Positions 27,029 to 36,467 of a stretch of DNA of 64,000 bases are shown here, piece by piece; the stretch's first letter is position 1; each line of letters opens with the position of its first letter. Position numbers and translations under genes: made by a program. The stretch lies in contig JAEWIR010000010.1 in the NCBI GenBank assembly GCA_023386965.1, positions 11,634-75,633 on the forward strand. The letters run 5' to 3'. The notes under the pieces were generated by a model that worked only from the letters and a program-made list of their open reading frames with translations, was not told the DNA's origin and did not search any database. This DNA comes from Bacteroidota bacterium. Its GTDB lineage: Bacteria > Bacteroidota > Bacteroidia > Flavobacteriales > Weeksellaceae.

Positions 27029-27103
27029 TAAGAAATGAATAGTAGACAGATTCTATCATGTAGAACAGTTTTGCCCGGGCCATGAGGCATAACTCAAAAA
27101 AAA

Positions 27104-27123
27104 TCCCCTCAAAAACGAGGGGA
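27104..27123 (-). terminator. katG terminator
   Basis: Stem TCCCCTC/GAGGGGA with 6-base loop, followed on the minus strand by a run of T. Confidence 0.85.
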
Positions 27124-27128
27124 AATCT

Positions 27129-29456
27129 TTAGCTTAAATCATACCGGTCGGCATTCATCACCTTGGTCCAGGCTTTAATGAAGTCCTGTACGAAACGTTC
27201 GCGGTTATCGTCCTGCGCATAGAATTCTGCATAAGACCTTAAAATGGAATTAGATCCGAAAACCAGGTCCACACGGCTGGCGGTCCACTTCACCTGCCCG
27301 GATTTCCGGTCGGTGATATGATACAGGTTATCGGTTACGGGTACCCACTTGAAGTTCATATCGGTAAGGTTGACAAAGAAATCATTTGAAAGTGTCCCGG
27401 GTCTGTCGGTGAAGACCCCGTCCCTGCTGCCGCCATAATTAGTTTCCAGAACACGCATACCTCCTACAAGCACCGTCATCTCAGGTGCGGTGAGACCCAT
27501 GAGTTGGGTACGGTCCAGCATCAGTTCCTCTGCTGAGACCACATAATCAGCTTTCAGCCAGTTGCGGTAACCGTCGTGTACCGTTTCCATCTCGTCAAAA
27601 GATCTGGCGTCTGTCATTTCCTGGGTGGCATCACCTCTTCCGGGCGAAAAGGGCACCTCCAGATCATAACCCGCTTCACGAACGGCCTGCTCCACGGCAG
27701 CAGTTCCGCCCAGAACAATAAGGTCTGCCATACTAACCTTCACGCTGTAATTCTGCTGAATATCTTCCAGCACACGCAGGACTTTGCCCAACCTTTCGGG
27801 TTCGTTACCCGCCCAGCTGCTCTGTGGCTCCAGCCGTATACGCGCACCGTTTGCGCCACCCCGGTAATCGGAACCGCGGTAAGTCCTGGCGCTGTCCCAG
27901 GCGGTGGTAATCAATTCGGTACGTGTAAGACCACTGTTCAGCAGAATTTGTTTCAGCTCCTCTATTTGGTCATTGCTGAGTGTATAATCAACAGCGGGAA
28001 TGGGATCCTGCCAAATCAGGTCCTCAGCAGGCACATCGGGACCCAGATACCGGGATTTGGGACCCAGGTCGCGGTGGGTTAGTTTGAACCACGCTCGGGC
28101 AAAAGTGTCCGAGAAATAATCAAAATCCTTATGGAAGCGTTCCACAATCGCGCGATAGCCCGGATCCACCTTCATCGCCATATCGGCATCAGTCATCATG
28201 GGATTCCTGCGAACATTAGGATTGTGGGCATCCACAGGTTTCAGTTCTTCAGGAAGATCCACCGGCTCATATTGGTTGGCACCGGCCGGGCTCTTGGTGA
28301 GCCTCCACTCATGGTTGAGCAAAAGGTCCAGGTAGCCATTATCCCATTGTGTGGGATTAGTGGTCCAGGCACCTTCCAGTCCGGAGGTAACGGTGTCTTC
28401 GCTGTGTCCTTTGCCTTTGGGATTCAGCCAGCCAAGACCCTGGGCGTGAAGACCCTCTTCTTCGGGGTCACCGCCCAACACGGAAGCATCGCCGTTACCG
28501 TGGCATTTTCCTACTGTATGTCCGCCTACAGTAAGTGCAGCAGTTTCTTCGTCATTCATGGCCATACGGCTGAAGGTCACCCTCAGGTCTGCCGCTGTTT
28601 TCAGGGGATCCGGATTTCCGTCTACGCCCTCAGGGTTCACATAGATCAGGCCCATCATAACGGAAGCCAGGGGATTTTCGAGTTCGCGGTCGCCGGTGTA
28701 GCGGCTTCCCTCACTGCCTGTTGGCGCCAGCCAGTCCTTCTCGGCTCCCCAGTAAATATCTTTCTCCGGATGCCAAACATCTTCGCGTCCGCCTGCGAAG
28801 CCAAAGGTTTTAAGTCCCATGGATTCATAGGCCATATTTCCGGCCAGAATGATAAGGTCGGCCCAGGAAAGTTTGTTACCATATTTTTTCTTGATGGGCC
28901 AGAGAAGACGCCTGGCTTTATCCAGATTCACATTATCGGGCCAGGCATTGAGCGGTGCAAAGCGCTGACTGCCCGTGTTGCTGCCGCCACGGCCATCCGC
29001 AGTTCTGTACGTTCCGGCGGAATGCCACGCCATTCGGATCATGAGACCTCCATAGTGGCCCCAGTCTGCCGGCCACCATTCTTTGCTGTCGGTCATCAGC
29101 GACTTAAGGTCGGACTTTACCGCCTCCAGGTCAAGTTTTTTAAATTCTTCAGCGTAATTGAATTCGTCGCCGAATGGATTGGTCTTTCGGTCGTGCTGCG
29201 ACAGGATATCAAGGTTCAGCGATTTGGGCCACCAGCTCATCACATTTTTACCGTCTTCAGTGTTTGAACCATGAATGACGGGGCACTTGCCACTGCCTAA
29301 ACTCGCACCGGCCACCGGAATTGGATTCTCTTCGTTCTGACTGTGAATGGTTTCACCCTGTTGCGGGTTGTTCTCCACAGGTTTGTTGGCCTGCTCCATG
29401 GCCTCGTGAGCTTTCCGCCCTTCGTGATGCGGGCACTTTCCTTCTGAGTTTGTCAT
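27129..29456 (-). CDS. katG: Catalase-peroxidase KatG
   Basis: 775 residues, the usual two-domain length. Distal haem site RMAWHSAGTYR (Arg-Trp-His) and proximal His in TVGGHTVGKCHGNGD; covalent-adduct Tyr region GLIYVNPEGVDGNPDP. The C-terminal domain is a haem-less duplicate (ELITTAWDSARTYRGSD). It removes H2O2 by catalase and peroxidase reactions and can activate isoniazid-like compounds. Single gene with -7 box TAACTTTG (minus strand, 29473-29480) 17 bp upstream of the ATG. It is separate from the OhrR operon, whose promoter lies at its 3' side. Confidence 0.96.
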   Translation of the reverse strand: MTNSEGKCPHHEGRKAHEAMEQANKPVENNPQQGETIHSQNEENPIPVAGASLGSGKCPVIHGSNTEDGKNVMSWWPKSLNLDILSQHDRKTNPFGDEFNYAEEFKKLDLEAVKSDLKSLMTDSKEWWPADWGHYGGLMIRMAWHSAGTYRTADGRGGSNTGSQRFAPLNAWPDNVNLDKARRLLWPIKKKYGNKLSWADLIILAGNMAYESMGLKTFGFAGGREDVWHPEKDIYWGAEKDWLAPTGSEGSRYTGDRELENPLASVMMGLIYVNPEGVDGNPDPLKTAADLRVTFSRMAMNDEETAALTVGGHTVGKCHGNGDASVLGGDPEEEGLHAQGLGWLNPKGKGHSEDTVTSGLEGAWTTNPTQWDNGYLDLLLNHEWRLTKSPAGANQYEPVDLPEELKPVDAHNPNVRRNPMMTDADMAMKVDPGYRAIVERFHKDFDYFSDTFARAWFKLTHRDLGPKSRYLGPDVPAEDLIWQDPIPAVDYTLSNDQIEELKQILLNSGLTRTELITTAWDSARTYRGSDYRGGANGARIRLEPQSSWAGNEPERLGKVLRVLEDIQQNYSVKVSMADLIVLGGTAAVEQAVREAGYDLEVPFSPGRGDATQEMTDARSFDEMETVHDGYRNWLKADYVVSAEELMLDRTQLMGLTAPEMTVLVGGMRVLETNYGGSRDGVFTDRPGTLSNDFFVNLTDMNFKWVPVTDNLYHITDRKSGQVKWTASRVDLVFGSNSILRSYAEFYAQDDNRERFVQDFIKAWTKVMNADRYDLS

Positions 29457-29472
29457 ATTGCTTGTTTTTTAT

Positions 29473-29480
29473 CAAAGTTA
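29473..29480 (-). promoter_or_regulatory. -7 promoter element of katG
   Basis: Minus-strand TAACTTTG (TAnnTTTG), giving a predicted start about 10 bp before the ATG. Confidence 0.5.
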
Positions 29481-29673
29481 GGATTATTCCGCTCCTGTGC
29501 AGCCATCCATTTCATAGTTAATCATCATTTTTATTATAGATACAGTAAATCACATGAGCTATATCAATTTAGGATGTCTATCACCCACAGATTAGCAACA
29601 GATCTGACCCTGCCACATTCTGCAGATTGGTAAAATTTGCTGAAATTTGCAGACATTCTTAATGTTGCTGAAA

Positions 29674-31794
29674 ATGAAGTTATGTATTGCTGAGAAACCC
29701 AGTGTGGCCCGTGATATCGCCAAAGTATTGGGCGCACACCAGTCCCGTGCGGGTTATATGGAGGGCAACGGCTATCTGGTAACATGGACTTTCGGTCATC
29801 TTTGCACCCTCAAGGAACCTCATGATTACAGTCCGCACTATAAATCCTGGGATCTGATCTTCCTGCCCATCATTCCAAAAAATTTCGGCATCAAACTCAT
29901 TCCCAATCCTGGCGTGGAAAAACAGTTCCGTGTAATAGAAGAACTTGTGGAGCAGTGCACGGAGGTAATTAACTGCGGGGATGCCGGTCAGGAGGGTGAA
30001 CTGATACAGCGGTGGGTGCTTCAGAAAGCGCGCTGCAAAAAACCGGTACAGCGGCTTTGGATTTCCTCGCTTACGGAAGAAGCCATACGGGAAGGCTTTG
30101 CCAACCTGAAACCTGCAGAAGACTACCATAATTTGTATCTGGCAGGAAACGCAAGGGCTGTGGGCGACTGGCTGCTAGGAATTAATGCCACAAGGCTTTT
30201 TACAAGGAAATTTGGCGGAAACCGCGGCGTACTGTCTATTGGACGAGTACAGACACCGACGCTCGCCATGCTGGTCCAGAGGCAGAAAGAGATCGATGCA
30301 TTTACTTCTGAAGAATATTGGGAACTTAAAACGGTTTACCGGCAAGTCCAGTTCACTGCAGCCATCGACCGACTTAAATCCAGAGACAAGGCAGAGAAAG
30401 GGCTGGAATATCTGAAACAGCATTTGTTTGAAATCGTTTCCTTTGAAATAAAGGAGGGTAAAGAGAAAAATCCCCGCCTGTTTGACCTTACGGCACTGCA
30501 GGTAGAGGCCAACCGTAAGTATGGCTTCTCGGCCGAGAACACTTTAAAGTACATCCAGAGCCTTTACGAGAAAAAACACACAACCTATCCCCGTGTTGAC
30601 ACCACTTACCTGCCGGACAGCCTTTATCCTAAAATTGCCGGCATCCTGAAGTCAATGACTTTTTACAGTGAGTTTACAGCACCCCTGCTGGCCGGAGAAC
30701 TGCCCAAAACAAAGGCGGTCTTCGATGATTCCAAAGTAACCGACCACCATGCTATCATTCCTACCGAAATCACTCCCAGCACAACGCTGGCACGTGAGGA
30801 GAAACTTATTTACGACCTGGTAGCGAAGCGGTTTATCGCCGTATTCTACCCGGAATGTAAAATTTCAAACACATTGGTAGAAGGTAAAGTGGGCACCATA
30901 ACTTTCAGGACAAGTGGACGGCAGGTCCTGGAACCTGGCTGGCGTGCGGTGTACGCAAAAGAAAAAGAAGAAGTCTCAGAAAAATCTGCGACAGAGGCAA
31001 AAGCTGAGGAGCAGGAAATCCCTGAATTTAAAGCGGGGGAAACAGGTCCGCATCATCCGCTGGTGCATCAGGGAAAAACCAGCCCACCGAAACCTTATAC
31101 GGAGGCTACCCTGCTGCGTGCCATGGAAACGGCCGGAAAACAGGTAGAGGACGAAGAGTTGAGGGATATGCTGAAGGCCAACGGTATCGGAAGACCTTCT
31201 ACAAGAGCGAACATCATTGAGACACTTTTCAAAAGGAAATATATTGAAAGGAAAAAGAAGAACATTTTTGCCACACGCACAGGCATGGACCTTATAGACA
31301 CCATAGATGATGAAGTCCTGAAAAGTCCGGAACTAACGGGTGAATGGGAATATAAACTCAGAAAGATTGAAAGCGGTGAATATGAAGCCCATGTTTTCCG
31401 GGAGGAGCTGGTGACTATGGTGACCAATCTAACCCGAAAGGTAATCAGTGAAAAAGCCCGGAGTATTTCGTTCGAGGAAGTTTCTGTTGCACAAAAAAAG
31501 GAAAAGACCGCACGCAAGAATCCTGTACCAGAATGGACTGAAACAACATGTCCTAAATGTAAAGATAACCACCTGATTAAAGGCAAGACGGCCATCGGCT
31601 GTGTAAAGCACCGGGAGTGCGGCTTCAAAATACCCTTTGTCTGCTTCGGGAAAAAACTTACTGAGAAACAGATCCATGATCTTGCGGTTAAAGGAAAATC
31701 AGCAAAACTGAAAGGCTTTACAGAGCATCCCGACGGTTTAACAGAGGGCTATCTGATTTTAAGTGAACAAGGCTCTGTTCAGTTAAGCAGCTGA
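29674..31794 (+). CDS. topB: DNA topoisomerase III
   Basis: About 706 residues from ATG 29674, where the Toprim domain begins (MKLCIAEKPSVARDIAKVLG). Acidic Toprim residues appear in CGDAGQEGELI; the catalytic Tyr lies in TTYPRVDTTYLPDSL. The type IA gate motif GIGRPSTRANIIETLFKRKYI is present. The C-terminus has one Cys-rich finger (CPKCKDNHLIKGKTAIGCVK). Compared with housekeeping TopA it is shorter and of the TopB type, which decatenates single-stranded regions. The frame runs upstream to a TTG at 29647, which looks like non-coding extension. Confidence 0.93.
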   Translation: MKLCIAEKPSVARDIAKVLGAHQSRAGYMEGNGYLVTWTFGHLCTLKEPHDYSPHYKSWDLIFLPIIPKNFGIKLIPNPGVEKQFRVIEELVEQCTEVINCGDAGQEGELIQRWVLQKARCKKPVQRLWISSLTEEAIREGFANLKPAEDYHNLYLAGNARAVGDWLLGINATRLFTRKFGGNRGVLSIGRVQTPTLAMLVQRQKEIDAFTSEEYWELKTVYRQVQFTAAIDRLKSRDKAEKGLEYLKQHLFEIVSFEIKEGKEKNPRLFDLTALQVEANRKYGFSAENTLKYIQSLYEKKHTTYPRVDTTYLPDSLYPKIAGILKSMTFYSEFTAPLLAGELPKTKAVFDDSKVTDHHAIIPTEITPSTTLAREEKLIYDLVAKRFIAVFYPECKISNTLVEGKVGTITFRTSGRQVLEPGWRAVYAKEKEEVSEKSATEAKAEEQEIPEFKAGETGPHHPLVHQGKTSPPKPYTEATLLRAMETAGKQVEDEELRDMLKANGIGRPSTRANIIETLFKRKYIERKKKNIFATRTGMDLIDTIDDEVLKSPELTGEWEYKLRKIESGEYEAHVFREELVTMVTNLTRKVISEKARSISFEEVSVAQKKEKTARKNPVPEWTETTCPKCKDNHLIKGKTAIGCVKHRECGFKIPFVCFGKKLTEKQIHDLAVKGKSAKLKGFTEHPDGLTEGYLILSEQGSVQLSS

Positions 31795-31866
31795 ATCCGT
31801 AAAGTAGACCGATAGATTTGAAGGTTAAGGCCGGAAATTTACGTAAGTGCTCTATTATAAAAATAT

Positions 31867-31874
31867 TACCTTTG
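31867..31874 (+). promoter_or_regulatory. -7 promoter element of slyD
   Basis: TACCTTTG matches TAnnTTTG. The predicted transcription start (about 31881) falls exactly at the first base of the hairpin listed next. Confidence 0.45.
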
Positions 31875-31880
31875 TCGCTG

Positions 31881-31910
31881 GCGGTCTGCAGACCGCTTTG
31901 TTTTTTTTTT
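31881..31910 (+). terminator. Terminator-like hairpin between topB and slyD
   Basis: Perfect palindrome GCGGTCTGCAGACCGC (31881-31896) followed by TTTG and a run of ten T. It should end topB transcription, yet it lies downstream of the slyD -7 box, so slyD transcripts would begin with it. Confidence 0.8.
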
Positions 31911-31948
31911 AATTAAAGGGACCTAAAACCCTTGCAAACTTTACCCTC

Positions 31949-32449
31949 ATGACAATAGAGAAAAACCACGTAGTTGCACTTCAATATACTTTGAATGCGA
32001 TTGAAGAAAATGGAGCGCAAACCTTCATTGAAAAAACCGATGCTGAAAACCCTTTCACCTTTCTTTACGGTGTGGGAATGATGCTGCCTAAATTTGAACA
32101 GGAAATTGAAGGACTGGTAGCCGGCGATAAGAAATCGTTCACACTTACTCCTCAGGAAGGTTATGGTGAAAGAGTGGAAAATGCAACGACTCAGCTTCCT
32201 GCAGACATGTTCGCACAGTCAGGAATGCCGCCGGTAGGTGCAATTTTGCCGCTACAGGACCAGGATGGCAATCATCTTAGCGCAGTCGTGATAGAGGTGG
32301 CCGATGATGCCGTTACTGTAGACCTTAATCACCCTATGGCGGGAAAGACCCTGAATTTTGATGTTGAAGTCGTACTTACCCGTCCGGCAACTGAGGAAGA
32401 ACTTTCTCATGGTCATGCACACGGTGCAGACGGTCATTCCGGACACTAA
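31949..32449 (+). CDS. FKBP-type peptidyl-prolyl isomerase, SlyD-like
   Basis: 166 residues. FKBP catalytic halves (about 1-65 and 130-150) flank an inserted IF chaperone domain (about 70-128), as in SlyD: FLYGVGMMLPKFEQEIEGL, GYGERVENATTQLP, VTVDLNHPMAGKTLNFDV. The C-terminal tail is His-rich (HGHAHGADGHSGH) and probably binds nickel or other metals. It acts as a cytoplasmic folding helper for proline isomerisation and may store metal. Monocistronic with its own terminator. Confidence 0.9.
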   Translation: MTIEKNHVVALQYTLNAIEENGAQTFIEKTDAENPFTFLYGVGMMLPKFEQEIEGLVAGDKKSFTLTPQEGYGERVENATTQLPADMFAQSGMPPVGAILPLQDQDGNHLSAVVIEVADDAVTVDLNHPMAGKTLNFDVEVVLTRPATEEELSHGHAHGADGHSGH

Positions 32450-32468
32450 TAATAAATAATTTATCAGT

Positions 32469-32496
32469 AAAGGCTCCGACAATTGTCGGGGCTTTT
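32469..32496 (+). terminator. slyD terminator
   Basis: Stem around GGCTCCGAC/GTCGGGGC with AATT loop, ending in TTTT. Confidence 0.8.
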
Positions 32497-32599
32497 CTGT
32501 TTAGATGAACAGGTTATTGGTCATTGACCTCAGTATGAGAAAACATAATTGTTTGTTATATTTTTTGAAGATTTAAATAGGATATCTGTAAAATTTGTT

Positions 32600-32607
32600 T
32601 ACTTTTG
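32600..32607 (+). promoter_or_regulatory. -7 promoter element of the tRNA gene
   Basis: TACTTTTG matches TAnnTTTG, 19 bp before the tRNA. Confidence 0.45.
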
Positions 32608-32625
32608 TGCCTCACAAAATCCGAT

Positions 32626-32707
32626 GCCCGGATGGTGAAATTGGTAGACACGCTCGTTTCAGGTGCGGGTGCCCACAAGCTTGCAGGTTCGAGTCCTGTT
32701 CCGGGCA
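32626..32707 (+). tRNA. tRNA-Leu (anticodon CAG)
   Basis: 82 nt. Acceptor stem GCCCGGA/TCCGGGC, D-arm with TGGTAGAC, anticodon loop TTCAGGT (CAG), a class II variable arm (GGGTGCCCACAAGC region) and T arm GGTTCGAGTCC. CCA is not encoded. Single gene, followed by a terminator. Confidence 0.93.
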
Positions 32708-32714
32708 CATTGAA

Positions 32715-32743
32715 GCTCTCATTTTTAATGAGGGCTTTTTTTT
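32715..32743 (+). terminator. tRNA-Leu terminator
   Basis: Stem GCTCTCAT/ATGAGGGC (one G-U pair), loop of five, then a long T run. Confidence 0.8.
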
Positions 32744-33118
32744 GCTTTATTTTTAAACCGTATCTGATCTATTCACACTCATAACTAATTATCAGAGTTA
32801 ATTTCATTTTACACTTCGTAAAATCACATTTAATTTTTTTCAAATTATTAATAATTAAATTAAAGCGGCTAAGTGTTTTTGGCTATTTTAACTAAACATC
32901 AGTTATCATAAATACTTTTAATTAAAGTTTAACATAACTGGCACTTTAATTGCTGCATTTTTTTTTAGTTCTACCGTCGTCCTGCGATTTCTAGATCCAG
33001 TTTTAGTCGACTTCGGATTTGCAGGATCACCCTTTTTCGGACCGGTGGTTTTTTTTGTGCCTGAATATTTTATTCGTGCACACAGCAATTTTAACATTAA
33101 AACATTAAAATACTAGTT
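32744..33118 (+). promoter_or_regulatory. Long AT-rich leader with hairpins upstream of the saccharide operon
   Basis: About 375 bp without a gene. Most of it is very AT-rich; an island of mixed composition at 32975-33060 can fold: TCCTGC (32980-32985) pairs with GCAGGA (33021-33026) around a loop containing the palindrome AGTCGACT. A second weak stem CACC/GGTG follows and ends in eight T (to about 33057). This resembles a structured 5' leader with an attenuator, or a short RNA. No exact TAnnTTTG box was found. Confidence 0.3.
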
Positions 33119-34207
33119 ATGGTTAATCATCACAATCAGGAACCGGCAAATTATGACATCATTGTCTTTTGCCACCTCCGTTGGGACTTTGTATATCAGC
33201 GTCCTCAACACATCATCAGCCGTTTGGCAAAAGACTTTAAGATTTTAGTAATTGAGGAGCCCGTACCTACACGTCTGAACGGAAAAGGACCTTTTGAAAT
33301 AAAGGAAGTTCATCCAAATGTGCATGTGTGCCGGCCACCGGTAAACAGCATGAACGACATCGGCCGCTACCTTCGTAAAAAACTTCCGAAGAACAGCTTC
33401 CGCGTAGGCTGGTTCTACTCTCCTGCATTCGTATCTGTATTGGAAGAACTTGATTTTGAAACTGTAGTATACGACTGCATGGACGAGCTTACCCTTTTCC
33501 GCGGTGCCTTGATGGAGTTGGTGGATCAGGAAAAAGCCCTGCTCGCAGCAGCAGATGTAGTGTATACAGGAGGTAAATCACTCTATGAATCAAAGGTCAG
33601 AAAACATCATAATGTACACTGCTTCCCCAGCTCGGTAGATATTGATCATTTTTCAGGACAGCGTGGAAACACAGCACAAAGACCTTCCGATATGAAAGAT
33701 ATCCCGGGCAGGATTGTGGGCTATTATGGTGTTATTGACGAGCGGATTGATCTTGAACTTCTAAAAAACACGGCGGCACTGGCGCCAGAGTTTTCCTTCG
33801 TAATGGTTGGCCCTCTCTGCAAGATCAGTGAAAATGACCTGCCAAAAGCGGAGAATATTTTCTACCTGGGCATGAAATCCTACGAAGAACTGCCGGCTTA
33901 TCTTCAGCATTTTGATATTGCGATGATGCCCTTCGCACTTAATGATTCAACCAAATTCATCAGTCCAACGAAAACGCTGGAATATATGGCCGCAAACAAA
34001 CCGATTATCTCCACCCGGATCAAGGATGTGGAGAGAGATTACAGCCATTGCATTATGCTCATAGACAACGAACACGATTTTCTTAAAGCGATTACAAAAC
34101 CGGCGGGAAACTTCAGTGGCAGCTATGCTGAAATTCTTATGAACACCTCCTGGGACCGTACCGCAAAAAAAATGGGCGCAATCATTAAAAAAACACTGGC
34201 GGTATGA
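33119..34207 (+). CDS. Glycosyltransferase (GT4-like)
   Basis: 362 residues, GT-B fold. N-terminal half starts with YDIIVFCHLRWDFVYQRPQH, a sequence typical of glycosyltransferases that accompany UDP-galactopyranose mutase genes; the C-terminal half has GRIVGYYGVIDERIDLELL and the nucleotide-sugar site FALNDSTKFISPTKTLEYMA (about 279-298), where a Glu close to the end (TLEYMA) is the usual donor-binding Glu. It transfers a sugar from a nucleotide donor; the next gene suggests galactofuranose or a related sugar. Its stop overlaps the glf start (ATGA). Confidence 0.82.
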   Translation: MVNHHNQEPANYDIIVFCHLRWDFVYQRPQHIISRLAKDFKILVIEEPVPTRLNGKGPFEIKEVHPNVHVCRPPVNSMNDIGRYLRKKLPKNSFRVGWFYSPAFVSVLEELDFETVVYDCMDELTLFRGALMELVDQEKALLAAADVVYTGGKSLYESKVRKHHNVHCFPSSVDIDHFSGQRGNTAQRPSDMKDIPGRIVGYYGVIDERIDLELLKNTAALAPEFSFVMVGPLCKISENDLPKAENIFYLGMKSYEELPAYLQHFDIAMMPFALNDSTKFISPTKTLEYMAANKPIISTRIKDVERDYSHCIMLIDNEHDFLKAITKPAGNFSGSYAEILMNTSWDRTAKKMGAIIKKTLAV

Positions 34208-35328
34208 AGGTAGATATCCTGATCATAGGGGCAGGCATCTCGGGTGCCACCTTAGCAGAGCGATATGCCAATGCCGGCAAGAAAGTGCTTATTATTGAAA
34301 GAAGAGATCATATAGCAGGAAACTGTTACGATCATTACGATGAAAACGGAATCCTTGTATCCAAATACGGTGCGCATCTTTTTCATACAAATGATGATGA
34401 AGTTTGGGAATATGTAAACCGCTTCGGCGATTGGTATCCCTGGGAACACCGCGTAGTGGCACGTGTGGACGACAAAACGGTTCCTATTCCTGTGAATATT
34501 TCAACGGTCAATATCCTCTTTGGCGAAAACCTGGAAACAGAAGAAGAAATGAAGCAGTGGCTGGAAGCGAACCGCATTCCCTTTGAAACCCCAGCCAATG
34601 GTGAGGAGGCCGTCCTGAACCGCGTCGGTCCGGTGCTGTATGATAAAATGTTTAAACATTATACAAAGAAGCAGTGGGATAAATATCCTGCAGAACTGCA
34701 CGCCTCGGTACTGGAGCGGATTCCTGTACGTCCCAATTACGATGACCGGTATTTTTCGGATACACATCAGGCACTTCCAAAAGGTGGCTATACAAAGGTT
34801 TTCAAAAATATGCTTAACCATCCGAATATCACGGTATTGCTTAATACGGATTATTTTGATGTGAAAGACCAGTATGAAGGTTATGAGAAACTGTTTTACA
34901 CGGGGCCCATTGACCGGTTTTTTGAGTTTGAAGAGGAACTTACCGAGAAACTGGAATACAGGTCCATCAACTTTGTTACGGAACAGGTAGATGCAGAATA
35001 TTTTCAGGAGAACTCGGTGGTGAATTATCCCGGACGCGAGGTGGAATTTACCCGTATTGTGGAATACAAGCATTTTGGAAATCAAAAATCAGATAAAACG
35101 AGTATCGTAAAGGAATATACCGTGGATGAAGGTGACCCATATTACCCTGTTCCCAACGAAAAAAACCAACTGATTTACGAGAAGTATAAAGCCAGGGCAG
35201 AACATCTTACAGATGTTTACTTCGTAGGACGCCTGGCGAACTATAAGTACTTCAATATGGACCAGGCATTTAAAAACGCACTGGACCTTTACCGGACACT
35301 TGAGCACGCAAAAGCTGACGCCTTATGA
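34204..35328 (+). CDS. glf: UDP-galactopyranose mutase
   Basis: 374 residues with FAD-binding ILIIGAGISGATLAERYA and ERRDHIAGNCYD, then SKYGAHLFHTNDDEVW, KQWDKYPAEL, and the C-terminal VGRLANYKYFNMDQAF, all of the Glf family. It interconverts UDP-Galp and UDP-Galf using reduced FAD, supplying galactofuranose for surface glycans. Coupled by ATGA overlaps with the genes on both sides. Confidence 0.94.
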   Translation: MKVDILIIGAGISGATLAERYANAGKKVLIIERRDHIAGNCYDHYDENGILVSKYGAHLFHTNDDEVWEYVNRFGDWYPWEHRVVARVDDKTVPIPVNISTVNILFGENLETEEEMKQWLEANRIPFETPANGEEAVLNRVGPVLYDKMFKHYTKKQWDKYPAELHASVLERIPVRPNYDDRYFSDTHQALPKGGYTKVFKNMLNHPNITVLLNTDYFDVKDQYEGYEKLFYTGPIDRFFEFEEELTEKLEYRSINFVTEQVDAEYFQENSVVNYPGREVEFTRIVEYKHFGNQKSDKTSIVKEYTVDEGDPYYPVPNEKNQLIYEKYKARAEHLTDVYFVGRLANYKYFNMDQAFKNALDLYRTLEHAKADAL

Positions 35329-36455
35329 ATAGTCCGCAGATTTTCAAAAGTTACTGGCAGGGCGGCTTCGAATGCGCAGACCATATCAACCGGCACGGCC
35401 ACCGTGTGAATCTGCTGCAGGAAACCCAGCACGACGTACGCGTAGCTGAAGATTACCTTCTGCTGACCGATCTTGGAATCCATACTGTAAGGGAGGGTAT
35501 TTGCTGGAGTAATGTTGAAAAAAGTCCCGGCATTTATGACTTTTCAGAAGTTCTGAGAAGGATGAGGACGGCGCAGAATTTGGGAATACAACAGGTTTGG
35601 GACCTTATTCATTTTGGCTACCCGGACGGATTATTCCCCACTCATCCCCATTTTGCACTGAGATTTGAACAGCTTTGCCGGGCTTTTGCACGCTTTTATA
35701 CAGAACACAGTAACGATACGCTTTTTGTGGTACCCATCAACGAAATCAGTTTCCTATCATGGCTCTCCGGCGAAAGCAGGGGTACGGTTCCGTTCGCAGC
35801 ACATAACGGGTGGGATATTAAATATCATTTATGCAACGCCGCCATCCGCGGAATCCGTGCCCTGAAGGAGGAGGTACCGGACTGTAGGATCGTACTTGTT
35901 GAACCGCTTATCCGTATTCACAGTCATGGCGGCTGCGAGCTGGACCTGCAGCGCCGGAATGAGTATCAGTTTGAGGCGATGGACATAATCGGAGGTCGTA
36001 TGTGTCCTGAGCTTGGCGGAGAAGAAGGCTTCCTGGACATACTCGGATTCAATTATTACTGGAACTGCCAGTGGCGCAGTGAAGGTGAAAGTTTGTGCTG
36101 GCCGGACGGCGATAACGAAAGAGTTCCTCTTCATCAATTGCTCTTACAGGCCTATGAGCGTTATAAAAAACCAATGTTCCTGTCGGAAACGGGACATTTT
36201 GGCGAGGGCCGCGCCGAATGGATTAATGAAATTGCCAACGAAAGCCGTATGGCAGCTGAGATGGGCGCAGACTTTCACGGGATATGCATTTATCCGGTAA
36301 CCGACCGACCCGACTGGGACGATCTTTCCAGCTACAGCAATTGCGGCCTTTTCGACCTGGATAATCAGCATAACCGTATCGCCCACACGGATTCTATAGC
36401 TGCACTTCGTCAGCTTATGGAAATGCAGAACATGCCCGAACACGTTAACTATTAA
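35325..36455 (+). CDS. Glycoside hydrolase-like protein (GH1/GH5-type barrel)
   Basis: 376 residues, no signal peptide. (Beta/alpha)8-barrel features: VREGICWSNVEKSPGIYDFS near the start (a GH-A type sugar-binding strand), the acid/base candidate in VVPINEISFLSW (Asn-Glu pair, about 130), and the nucleophile candidate in MFLSETGHFGEGRAEW (about residue 286). The set of catalytic residues looks intact, so it may be active, but it lies in the cytoplasm between biosynthetic genes and could be a transglycosidase or a substrate-binding relic. Coupled to glf by an ATGA overlap. Confidence 0.65.
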   Translation: MNSPQIFKSYWQGGFECADHINRHGHRVNLLQETQHDVRVAEDYLLLTDLGIHTVREGICWSNVEKSPGIYDFSEVLRRMRTAQNLGIQQVWDLIHFGYPDGLFPTHPHFALRFEQLCRAFARFYTEHSNDTLFVVPINEISFLSWLSGESRGTVPFAAHNGWDIKYHLCNAAIRGIRALKEEVPDCRIVLVEPLIRIHSHGGCELDLQRRNEYQFEAMDIIGGRMCPELGGEEGFLDILGFNYYWNCQWRSEGESLCWPDGDNERVPLHQLLLQAYERYKKPMFLSETGHFGEGRAEWINEIANESRMAAEMGADFHGICIYPVTDRPDWDDLSSYSNCGLFDLDNQHNRIAHTDSIAALRQLMEMQNMPEHVNY

Positions 36456-36467
36456 AACAAAACTACA

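Noticed and set aside
28131..29267. Long plus-strand open frame opposite katG
   Set aside because: It is antisense to a clearly real catalase-peroxidase, has no recognisable domain and reflects the codon composition of the opposite strand.
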